This document shows positions 1-8,306 of a stretch of 34,680 bases of DNA, in pieces. Source of the DNA: Mycoplasma marinum (lineage in GTDB: Bacteria > Bacillota_I > Bacilli_A > Mycoplasmatales > Metamycoplasmataceae); contig NZ_PSZO01000009.1 of NCBI RefSeq assembly GCF_004335975.1, forward strand, positions 1-34,680, read 5' to 3'. Within the stretch, counting starts at the first letter, position 1. Each line of letters begins with the position of its first letter. Below the pieces are notes generated by a model that saw only the letters and a program-made list of their open reading frames with translations, was not told the DNA's origin and searched no databases. The position numbers and the translations under genes were made by a program.

Positions 1-36
1 TTCTTCTTGAAATGTTTTGTCTTTTTTGTTTTTCAT
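1..36 (-). CDS. N-terminal fragment of an unidentified protein
   Basis: Only the first 12 codons are inside the window (MKNKKDKTFQEE). The ATG (complement of 34-36) is preceded on the minus strand by a good AAGGAG ribosome binding site, which is why I accept it as a real start. The product cannot be identified from 12 lysine-rich residues. It is downstream of, and co-directional with, the 105-1799 gene (68 nt gap), so the two may be co-transcribed. Confidence 0.55.
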   Translation of the reverse strand, partial: MKNKKDKTFQEE

Positions 37-104
37 AATAAAAACTCCTTTATTGTAATTTTACAACATAGGAGTTACACAAAATTTAATACATTACCTA
101 CAGG

Positions 105-1799
105 TTATTCATCAGAATTAACAATACTTTCGTATTCATGTTTTTCTTTTTTGCTTTTTCTTTTTCTTCTAGTTACATCAAAAATCATAAAAATTGATAT
201 TAAAACTAAAATCACTACAACAATAGTAAAAATTGTTAGTGTAGCTTCCATGCTTCTCATTTTAAGAACTTCTATCAAGAAAGAAAGCATAAGTCCAGAA
301 GATGATGTTAATGAAATTAGTAACGCGAAGAATTTTATTAATCTCATCTTCTTGTTGTTTTTTCTTTGACTTTCTCTTTGGCTTTTTAATTCAGACTCCG
401 CCTCGATCTTGACTAATTGTTCATCAATCTGAAGTGTTGTTTCAATGATATTCTGAATCCCTAAAATAGGGAATAATTTTTCTTGTAAGCGTTTTGCACT
501 TGGATAAATGAATAAATCACTATTCACAAATGAACTAACTTCCTTGTTGTATCTATAAATACCCTTTATTTCCTCTAATGATTTCTCTAAAGCGTAGTAA
601 TTGTCAGGCATTTTATTATGTAATTTTCAAAACTCTTGAAATTTAATAATAAGTTCAAGGTTCAAGGTCTTCTTATAAAGTAATAATTCATACACAAAGA
701 TAGTTAAGAATTGATTTAGCATTCTTTCCTTGTAATATGGGTTGTACTCTTTTGGTATTTCAAATATAGCTTGTTGAGTTGCAAAAATTTGAGCAGTCCC
801 ATAATTAGCTAAATTATTTTTAATATTTTCGTTAATATCTTTTTCTACAACATCTTTACCAGATTGAGATACACTGATATTTTTCATTAAATCATCAGAT
901 AGTTTCTCATATGAATATACAAAGAATTTAGGCATATCAAGAGTTTGTATTTTATTTATTTTGAAAAATTCTTTTAAAGTTACAAGATCTGTTCAACCAT
1001 TATGAGTTTGGATTTTTATTTTTGTTTTATTGGTAAATATATCCCTACATAGAGTATCGATATTAATAGTCAAATTTAGAAATTGTAGATATGCAAATCC
1101 ATATTCAGGATTTCTACTATCAAAATTCTTAAAAGTGAACTTCGCATTATGCAGACTACCTTCATGTTCCACTTTCATATTTAGGCAATATTGTGCAAAA
1201 TCATCATATTTAAATGTCTTAATTAACTCATCTTCAAATGTTGTTTTCATTACATCGTCAAAATCTTTAATAAAAGCTTGGTCAAGTAAATATTTATTTT
1301 TAAATGTTTCTTGTATTGGTTCTTTAATTGAAAAAGAAAACATCCCAATTAAGTCACCAAATTTGAAGTTGTGTGTTTCGGTATTTACATCTGCAGCAAA
1401 TTCCCTAACTTCATTTAGAAACATTTCTCTAGCTTCTTTTTTGACGGTTGTTTTTTTATCTAAATGTTTTTTAGACTTACCAATTGGTTCTTTATTATAT
1501 ACAATGACTTCTACTGACTCTCCCTTTGCTGTTTCAGCAATCATATTGTACTTTTTATACATAGGAACACTCTCCCATTGTTCACACTTAAACAACTCTT
1601 CAAGAGTTACTTCCATTATTGTTCCTTCAACATCTCTTTTTTCATCTTTTTTAATACAAAGATATGGTGTTTCATCAGAATATTTACCATATTGTTTTAA
1701 AGTGGCTTTTGTACCTTGCTTAATTTTTCCAAAAACAATTTTTTGGATTTCTGGTTCTTGAAAAGTACCATAACTAAATAGTTTATATTTTTTATTCAT
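105..1799 (-). CDS. Gamma-glutamylcyclotransferase-like (GGCT/AIG2) domain protein with C-terminal membrane anchor
   Basis: A single 564-aa frame when TGA is read as Trp; it crosses two in-frame TGA codons (around 993 and 627). The N-terminal ~100 residues have GGCT/AIG2 hallmarks: LFSYGTFQEPEIQ at residues 7-19 (the YGTL/F substrate loop), a GTIMEVT strand, and an acidic LEELFKCEQWE segment where the family keeps its catalytic Glu, followed by the YKKYNMIAE strand and VEVIVYNK. The next ~370 residues match nothing I recognise. A charged stretch precedes two membrane segments (about residues 488-512 and 520-541) and a basic tail. GGCT enzymes cleave gamma-glutamyl amines, but fusion to a long domain and membrane hairpin is unusual and function is unassigned. 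Start chosen at MNKKYK; there is no clear Shine-Dalgarno, but TAAAAT-N7-ATG suggests a near-leaderless mRNA. An upstream in-frame TTG at 1844 is possible but adds an implausible N-terminus. Confidence 0.8.
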
Positions 1800-2550
1800 A
1801 ATACTAATTTTAACATAACACCATACCATTAAATGGATTAACAAGTATTCTGAACTAATGCCATAAAATGCTTTTCATGAATAGAATAAAGACATTATTA
1901 ATGAAGATAAATTAGATGATTTATTTTGTAGTTTCTATGGGTAACTATAAAGGACAATACTTAGTGTTATTAAATAAGTATATGAAATAACAAAAGGGTA
2001 TTTAAATCTGTAAATTTTAAAGATCAAAACTCTCAAAACAAAAGATAGATATCAACAATCATTCAATTATTAAATTAAAGAATAGATATATGTATTTATC
2101 GATAAAATCAATGATAAATAAAGAGAAAACCAAAACTAAGAGTGTGTGATTTAGAGTAATTCAAAGTGTGAATTTATAATATTTTTATGAAGTTAAGAAT
2201 GTATATAAGATAAAAAATACAAGCCTTCTTTATGGGGTGCATATTTTAGTAAATTAACTAATTTTATATAGATGTTTAAAGTTTCAATATTTAATAATAA
2301 ATAATGGCATCAAAAAGAGAAAGTCATAATAAAAAAACACACTAACATGGATTTTGTAAAAAAAATATATGATCCAATTGAATGCAACACCGTCGCTAAT
2401 GATACTCTTTATATTTGTGCCAACATTAAAAGTAATCACACTTATATTTCCCATGTTAACTCTAAAGAGTTGTGTTTATATTTATTACCTTTAAATATTT
2501 TATTTGAATCTTTCTACTCTTCTTTAGGTTTTATTTTTTTAACTAAATAT
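1800..2550. other. Long AT-rich intergenic region without a convincing gene
   Basis: I see no complete gene here in either direction under code 4. Around 1889-1940 a short frame reads DIINEDKLDDLFCSFYG between stops and may be debris of a decayed gene. The open frame at 2347-2556 on the plus strand would encode 69 aa, but has no ribosome binding site and no recognisable features. Stretches of the opposite strand (around 2345-2420) also read sensibly for short distances in shifting frames, which suggests eroded sequence. Confidence 0.5.
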
Positions 2551-2551
2551 G

Positions 2552-2580
2552 TATAATTAATTTGGATAGAAACGAATAAC
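2552..2580 (+). promoter_or_regulatory. Promoter and 5' leader of the deaminase gene, left arm of 20-bp inverted repeat
   Basis: TATAAT at 2552-2557 is followed after six bases by GGATAG, placing the probable transcription start at about 2563-2564. The mRNA would therefore begin with the left arm of the inverted repeat (2561-2580, TTTGGATAGAAACGAATAAC). The same arrangement GTATAATTA-N4-GGATAGA recurs on the same strand at 3263-3282. Confidence 0.5.
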
Positions 2581-2634
2581 TCAACTGCTTGCAGTCGGGT
2601 TTTTATACGCTTTTATTCAGAAAGGAGGCCTACA

Positions 2635-3129
2635 ATGTCTAAAAAAATAAACAAAATTTATAATGAAATGAAAAAGAAAAAACCACAAGGTTTTCCATGC
2701 TTTTCAGTATTGGACTTAGATGACGTTTTAAGTAATGTAACATGAAATGAAAAAGGAAAAATAAATAAACAACACTTAAGACATAAAAATCATGCCGAAT
2801 TCTTATCACTAGAAAAAATAAGAAATACAAAAGCTAAGAAAATTGTAATTTATCAAACATTTTTGCCATGCTTTCATTGCTTAAATGCAATTAAGCAAAC
2901 AGGGAAGAAAGTAACTTTCATTTATTTGTTTGATCCTTGAAAGAAAAAAATAAAAAAACACTGAAAAGGTGGAAAGATTACTTTTCATAGAATACAACCA
3001 ACAAAACAAAATCAAGCTTTTATTGATTACAATTGAGAACTTATAAAAGCAAGATATAAAAAGCCAAGTCATAAAAACTCATACAAGAAAATTTCTAAGT
3101 TATATGGAAAATTCGATAATATGAAGTAA
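2635..3129 (+). CDS. Zinc-dependent cytidine/deoxycytidylate deaminase-like protein
   Basis: 164 aa with four TGA-encoded Trp. The deaminase fold is shown by H53-A54-E55 (zinc ligand plus proton-shuttling Glu) and P78-C79-F80-H81-C82 (PCxxC, the two remaining zinc ligands), each in the right context: NHAEFLSLEKI begins the first active-site helix and VIYQTFLPCFHCLNAI is the strand-helix with the Cys pair. The C-terminus is very basic (many Lys/Arg and aromatic residues), which is compatible with nucleic-acid rather than free-nucleotide binding. It is too divergent to place among dCMP deaminase, TadA-like or toxin-type deaminases. The start follows an unusually strong AAAGGAGG site. The gene is framed by inverted repeats and followed by a probable small RNA and then the helicase pair; a phage-type nucleotide enzyme or a base-editing effector are both open. 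Substrate is unknown. Confidence 0.8.
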
Positions 3130-3140
3130 AAATAATGGAA

Positions 3141-3184
3141 TATAATTAAAGTGTTCACAATGAACAGTGCATTGGGCCGCACTT
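3141..3184 (+). promoter_or_regulatory. Promoter-like TATAAT followed by two tandem hairpins downstream of the deaminase
   Basis: Twelve bases after the deaminase stop codon there is a TATAAT (3141-3146). The following DNA can fold into two adjacent hairpins: GTTCA-caa-TGAAC and AGTGC-attgggcc-GCACT (about 3151-3183). No ORF with a ribosome binding site occupies 3130-3383, so this stretch is better explained as untranslated structured RNA, either the 3' UTR of the deaminase mRNA or the start of a separate transcript. Confidence 0.35.
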
Positions 3185-3275
3185 AAAATAAAATTAAGAT
3201 TAAAGATGATTTTTTTGACATAACCACCAAAAGAGGTGAAGAGCTAAAAGCTAATAAAAAAGGTATAATTATTCT

Positions 3276-3357
3276 GGATAGATAAAGCCCAAGCAGGTTA
3301 TTCGTTTCTATCCAAAAATAGCGGATAATTTGCCCCACTTCAAGTGGGCTTTTTTAT
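3276..3357 (+). ncRNA. Probable small RNA complementary to the deaminase mRNA 5' end
   Basis: A TATAAT at 3264-3269 with the same N6-GGATAG start context as the deaminase promoter predicts a transcript of about 80 nt ending at the terminator at 3332-3356. It would begin GGATAG and could close on itself with CTATCC (3308-3313). Bases 3297-3316 are perfectly complementary over 20 nt to the predicted 5' end of the deaminase mRNA (2561-2580). AAAGCCC (3284-3290) is also complementary to GGGCTTT (3346-3352), an alternative fold that would break the terminator. Existence of the RNA is inferred from sequence only. Confidence 0.4.
3332..3356 (+). terminator. Rho-independent terminator after the deaminase/small RNA unit
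   Basis: CCCAC-ttcaa-GTGGG stem followed by CTTTTTTA. It lies between the deaminase unit and the helicase gene; no clear promoter follows it, so the helicase may depend on read-through or on disruption of this hairpin by the upstream AAAGCCC. Confidence 0.75.
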
Positions 3358-3383
3358 TTCCTTTTAGTTAAAAGAAAGGATAT

Positions 3384-5805
3384 ATGAAAATATACATAAA
3401 TAATTTCTCTTTAAGAAGAGAAATAGAACAAGAAATAAATGATGACAAAGATAGTAAATGATTTTTTTTGACATAAGTTAAATAACACACTCATTTCTTC
3501 AGGGTTGAAAGCAAACATTTATACAACGGAAGAAGAGCCAGAATGAAATACAACTTATGGAATAAAGATAGGCTTAAAAAGGTTGGTTTTAGTCATAAAG
3601 ATAAAAGGTAAATTTTTACACTTGAAAGGTAATTTAAATTTTAACGAAAGAATTAACGGTGTGGAATTTTGAGTGGCAAACTTCTCTTTACACGGTAAAG
3701 ATATATCTCGCAATGGTATTACTGTTATGTTAGAAGATGCATTTACTGACATAAATGAATTCCAAGAATTAATAGAGGAATTAGCTCAAAAGCCTGGCTT
3801 TATCTTGAAAGCAGGAGACACAACAAATATACTTTCCGCAATTCAACTTTACAAAGAGATGGATGATTATAAACAAGAAAATCAATCATATTATTGACCA
3901 ATAAATAGTTTCAAACAAAAATCAATATTCTTTGTTGATAATAAAAATATTTCAACTGAAAAGATTGAAAAAATCAAAGGTATGAACAATACTTTTGTAG
4001 ACAGTAGCCAATTAAATAAATTAGCAGAGGATTCGTATGGAAAAGAAGTTATTCTCTTTGAATCTAAGCCACTTAAAGATATGAAGAATGCTTCAAAAAC
4101 ACTTAGAACAATTCTTAGAGATGGTGGAAAATTAATTTATTCAAGCACTAAAGATAAAGAAGCGCATAACGCCACATTAAAACTAATTGACTTCAATATT
4201 AAAAAAATAAATAAAAATGAATCTATTGTTAGTTTGATGGTGGATGCAAAAGATCTTATTTTGGATGAAGAGCAAATGTTTTGTATATATGATAGATTAA
4301 GTTACATTAAGTCCAATACAATGCTTAGTGTTGTAAGAGACATTAAGGCTAGAAGACTCAACAACAATAATCTATTTGAATATTTATTCAATAATGGAGA
4401 ATTTAATGAAGTTGGAAAAATTGATGATTGAATTATTGATCAAAGACAAGCAAACAAACATCTTCAAATTTTAAATAAAGAACAAAAGCGAGCATTCAAT
4501 TTAGCAATTGATAATCATCCAATAGCATTTATACAAGGTCCTCCAGGAACAGGTAAAACCTTTACAATAACTGAAATGTGCAAATATTATGCTTCAATTG
4601 GAAAAAGAGTATTAGTTTCTTCACAGACAAATGTTGCAGTTGAAAATATTATGGAGAATTTAATGAATGATCTTGAATATCGTGATTTATGTGTTAAGGC
4701 AGATTCTGGTAAAAGTGATTATTCGCATGAAAAGATTGACAGATTATACTCCAATAAAATTAAGGAAATGTTAGACCTTGAAGAACTTGACTTATCTTAT
4801 GTCAATTTCAAAGATTTAATCGCTAAATCTATGGTTATAGGTTCAACAACAACATCTTCTTCATTAAGAAATAGAATTTGAGATGGATTTATGTCTAAGA
4901 TCGATGTTTTAATAATTGATGAAATAAGTAAATCATCAGTACCAGAATTGATTAGATATGTCGTTAACTCTAAAAAAGTTATTTTTGTAGGAGACCAAAG
5001 GCAATTAGCTCCTCTAGATGATTTTGTAGATTCAGATATACAAAAAAGGTATTCTGATTTAGATTTAAAAATTATCAAAGAATATATTTCTGTTTCCATC
5101 TTTGATAAATTATTCAATGATGCAAATAAAAATAGAAGAGCAATAATGCTCAAAGAAAATAGACGTTCTGTTAGGGGTATTCTTGATGCTTATTCAACAT
5201 TCTATGGAGATGAGTTAATAGCCACTAGAGAAGATAATGATTCTAAAATAAAATGAAAAGGCAAACCATATTATCCTTTCACATTCTTGGCCATGAATGG
5301 CTCAAGAGAGGAGAACGTAGGAACTTCAAGAAAAAATATTCTAGAGGCACAATATATAGATACATTGCTAAATGAATTAGGTGATGAAATAGAGAACTCT
5401 CAAGAACTTTCAGTTGCAATAATAGCAACTTATGGAGCACAAGTTAAAACCATCAAAGATAACGTTACAACAATTAAACATGAAAGACAAAATTTTAAGT
5501 CTATAAAAATAAATACAGTTGATGCCTTCCAAGGAGATCAAGCAGACATAGTTATTGTCTCAACGGTAGTTTCAGACATAAGTAATAGAAGTATCGGGTT
5601 TATTTCTGACTACAGAAGACTTAATGTTGCAATTTCAAGATCAAAAGATTTAACTTTTGTTTTAGGCAATGACAGCATCCTAAGAAGTGTTGTTATGAAG
5701 TACGATAGTCAACAAAGAATGTTCTTTGGTGAAATCTTTAAGAAGATGAAGAATGTTGATTTAGCAGGTTACAAAAATAATATCATTCTCAAGAAGGTGG
5801 TTTAA
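3384..5805 (+). CDS. SF1 (Upf1/DNA2-like) helicase, reading frame interrupted at an 8-T tract
   Basis: A ~806-aa SF1 helicase if one T is removed from the run at 3462-3469; as sequenced, translation from the well-placed ATG at 3384 (AAAGGA site) stops after about 30 residues. After the tract the frame is open under code 4 to 5805. An in-frame ATGATG at 3439/3442 would give 788 aa without a frameshift, but lacks a ribosome binding site. Helicase motifs: Walker A GPPGTGKT (residues ~385-392), Walker B VLIIDEISKSS (~510), motif III VGDQRQLAP, motif IV LKENRRS, motif V INTVDAFQGDQADIVIV, motif VI RRLNVAISRSK. The N-terminal ~370 residues are unrecognised. Upf1/DNA2-type enzymes unwind RNA or DNA 5' to 3'; related AAA_11/AAA_12 helicases are common in bacterial defence loci. 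The stop codon overlaps the start of the next gene (TAATG), implying coupling. A paralogue lies at 21602-23617. Confidence 0.85.
3462..3469 (+). repeat. Homopolymeric T8 tract in the helicase 5' coding region
   Basis: Eight consecutive T. With seven T the frame from ATG 3384 (ending ...DDKDSKWFF) joins the frame that continues WHKLNNTLISSGLK into the helicase; with eight it runs to TAA at 3474-3476. Such tracts are classical slipped-strand or transcriptional-slippage sites in mollicutes. A close copy of the context (TGA-T7-GACATAA) occurs at 3207-3223. Confidence 0.6.
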
Positions 5806-7235
5806 TGAATAAGTTAACATATACAACGGATTTAAATTCATATAAATTTGAAGCAGAGATTGAATATAAGAAATATATTCCAAAATTTATTTTAGATTTA
5901 AGTAAAAAGGCCTTAGAAAATCAAAAAAGTATTGCTGATTATATCAATTCAAAGGGTTTGATTGAATATAATCAAATTTATACCATTATTAAAAGAGGCT
6001 TCGAAAATTTTGAAGAGATTTTGAACTTCCAAGATAACGAATTACAAAAAATATTAGATAACAACTTCTTGATTAAAAGAATTAATATTACAGGCAAGGT
6101 AGAATCTTTATCCCCAGTTGTAAATAAATTCAAAATAGTTACTGATGAGTTGGATTTTAGTTTATATAATGAAGACGATTTAAATGAAGAACTTGAAGTT
6201 AATTTCAAAAGAAATAACCCCGATTGCTTTGATGCAAAAATTATCAATATATATAAAACGGAAGAGAAGAAGAAACCAACAAAAATATTTTTCAGCATCA
6301 AAGATAATGAAATTATTTGTTTTGATGATGAAGTCAATTATGATTTCATTAACTTCCAACAATTAAAAATAGAGAATAACTTATGTGATAATGAACTTAA
6401 TAGCAAAGATGTGGTTGATTCAAGTTATAAATTCTTATCGGTTAAAGTTGCCGATAGCTTTAATATAAATTCACAATATAGTTCAGTGGTTATCAAGGAT
6501 GCAACAATTATTTTTACAGAATTTGTAACTTGGAAAAACTTACCAATGTACAAAACTAGTGTAATTAGAGATGGTAATTTTAAAAAAGATACCACCATTT
6601 ATAAAATTGTCTTGAAACTTTATAAGGAAGGGGATATACAAATTAATAACTTTATATTCATGTCTTTCCTTTTTAATGAGTTTGACATAAGGGATAGATT
6701 GGTAAGTGGTGATTTATTAAATAAAATATTAATCAATAATGATAACTTTAGAAAAATATTATTGATGGATATTGATCTGAAATTACCAACAACAATAAAT
6801 ATAGATTTAGCATCCAAAATATTAAAGAACGCTTCGACCATTCAAGTCCCTATTATTTTAAAAAAATTAACAAAAGATGTACGCAATAAAATGACTTCTT
6901 TCTCACTTATTAAAAGACTCCATAATTTGAATCCAGAATATCTTTCTGAATTCCAATGAAAAGTTTATAAGGATGGGCAAAAACGTATGGAAATATTGAA
7001 CAAGGATTATGCATCAGCTATTTCTACTATTGTCACTTCAGGAATTAGAGAAAGAATTAAATCTTTTAATAAGACTGAACTGAAAATGATCGGTGGCAAA
7101 AAAACTAAACAATGATTAGATAAGAAAATTGGTCATAGCAAAGGTAATGAGGTTATTAATGAAAAAAGTCTTGATCAGGCTAAAAAAATCATTTCAAAAT
7201 TTAATGAAATAATCTCATCGAGAAAAGCCAAATAA
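5805..7235 (+). CDS. Unknown 476-aa partner protein translationally coupled to the SF1 helicase
   Basis: I recognise no family. The start ATG at 5805 shares its A with the helicase stop (TAATG), and an AAGAAGGTGG ribosome binding site lies in the helicase 3' end, so the two are almost certainly made together in fixed ratio. The frame crosses TGA at 6957 and 7111. The N-terminal ~100 residues are predicted helical (ILDLSKKALENQKSIADYINSK); the middle is beta-rich and acidic; the C-terminus is basic and helical (RERIKSFNKTELKMIGGKKTKQW). No transmembrane segment, nuclease signature or zinc motif is evident. By position it is a specificity or effector subunit of the helicase. Helicase 2 also has a TAATG-coupled partner, but that one is only 125 aa and not visibly similar. 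Confidence 0.8.
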
Positions 7236-7269
7236 TTAATAAAGCAAGTGGTGTAATCACGTTAAAGAA

Positions 7270-7300
7270 AAGTTAAACCAATAAAGGGTTTAACTTTTTT
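7270..7300 (+). terminator. Rho-independent terminator of the helicase operon
   Basis: AAGTTAAACC-aataaag-GGTTTAACTT followed by TTTT, 34 nt after the stop codon of the 476-aa gene; a 10-bp stem. Confidence 0.85.
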
Positions 7301-7560
7301 AAATTTAAATTTAAGGTGTTGCACTTAGAGATAAAAGAATATTAAGAGAAAACTAATATTTTGTTCTTCAAATAATTACACCTAAGAATTCCAAGTGGTT
7401 TGATAACTAAAAACAAACGGAATTCAAGTCAACGAGCACTAAAAATGAAAAGTCCTTCATAGATTTTCCATATCTTTTGTGCCTCTTATCTACATTTGCA
7501 AAACAATTAATTTAAAAAATCTAAAAATATTAAGTGTTGCAAATATAAATTTTTTTGCAT
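7301..7560. other. Intergenic remnant region
   Basis: No gene with a start and ribosome binding site. Two copies of GTGTTGCA lie in the same orientation near 7316 and 7534. On the minus strand between about 7425 and 7500 a frame reads KRHKRYGKSMKDFSFLVLVD before a stop, which could be a decayed coding fragment, but I cannot assign it. Confidence 0.4.
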
Positions 7561-8175
7561 TTAATTTTTTGCCGGTATTGAAAACCTTTTCTGAACCTTG
7601 TAAGTAACCACAAATAAAATAATTGAAACAATTAAAGTTACAAGATATAATATTACACCTCACGCTAAAGATCCACTATAAATGTTTGCCGCTAAAAATT
7701 GTGTTGAAATAATAATGATAACAATGAAGCTGCATACAAAGTAGTATGCAATTTTTTTGAAACTACTTGAACTTAATTTAAAAAAATTAATGGATATTTT
7801 CTTTTTGAATATTGCTTCAATAATAACAGTAAGAATAAATGTTCAAAATAATAAACCAGAAAGAATCTCTACTCAACTAAGTGAATCTATTGTATTTTCA
7901 ATCACAACTTTTACAGGGGCAATATTATCATAAATAAATAATTTACATAATAATGATTGAGTAAATATTAAGAAAAACAATAGAAATCCTATGAATAAAA
8001 TTTCTATTAAACTAATTTTTTCGTTAATCAAATAAGCACAAGCTAAAATAACTTGTAAAATAGAAATATATATTATTGCTGAATTGTCTTGTAATAAAAA
8101 AACAACAATTGATAAAATCATAAATAATCCAGCAATACACATCTTTATGTATTTTTGTTTAATTATAGCCATCAT
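7561..8175 (-). CDS. Multi-pass membrane protein of unknown function
   Basis: 204 aa, almost entirely hydrophobic, with about six membrane segments: two adjacent near residues 12-50, one or two near 55-85, then pairs around 105-125, 140-165 and 170-195. It is joined across a TGA at 7873. The start is ATGATG at 8175/8172 behind a strong AAGGGAGGG site; a longer start at 8214 has a poorer context. It lies downstream of, and co-directional with, the fused ABC transporter at 8307-9689 (131 nt gap) and a tiny membrane peptide gene, which suggests a three-gene export or immunity cassette. No family recognised. Confidence 0.7.
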
Positions 8176-8306
8176 ACCCTCCCTTAGTTTAATAAAATGC
8201 TTTTTAGGTAACATCCTTTTTAAAATTATACAACTCTTTATCTATATATATCGCCTCTACAAATTAATGAATTAAACAACTATATTGATATTCTGTAAAT
8301 TTAATC

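Larger units (their letters stand above)
2561..3316. repeat. Perfect 20-bp inverted repeat framing the deaminase gene
   Basis: Left arm 2561-2580 reads TTTGGATAGAAACGAATAAC; right arm 3297-3316 is its exact reverse complement. A second shared word, CTGCTTG, lies just inside each arm at slightly different spacing (2585-2591 and the complement of 3290-3296). The enclosed 756 bp hold one gene. The arms could be terminal repeats of a small mobile unit, or complementary RNA segments: the left arm is the predicted 5' end of the deaminase mRNA and the right arm lies just before the terminator. The promoter-coupled placement makes me favour the RNA reading. Confidence 0.75.

Noticed and set aside
1030-1761. 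243-codon open frame on the plus strand
   Set aside because: It lies entirely opposite the GGCT-like gene, is rich in Ser/Phe typical of an antisense shadow, and has no start signal.
2347-2556. Open frame of 69 codons on the plus strand
   Set aside because: No ribosome binding site, no recognisable domain, and the opposite strand reads equally well in pieces; more likely eroded DNA.
3207-3283. Short frame ending KRGEELKANKKGIIILDR
   Set aside because: About 25 codons without any start codon or ribosome binding site; it overlaps the predicted structured RNA, so I treat it as untranslated.
7316-7545. Two GTGTTGCA words as possible insertion-sequence ends
   Set aside because: They are in direct, not inverted, orientation and flank no transposase frame; only a 20-residue coding-like fragment lies between.
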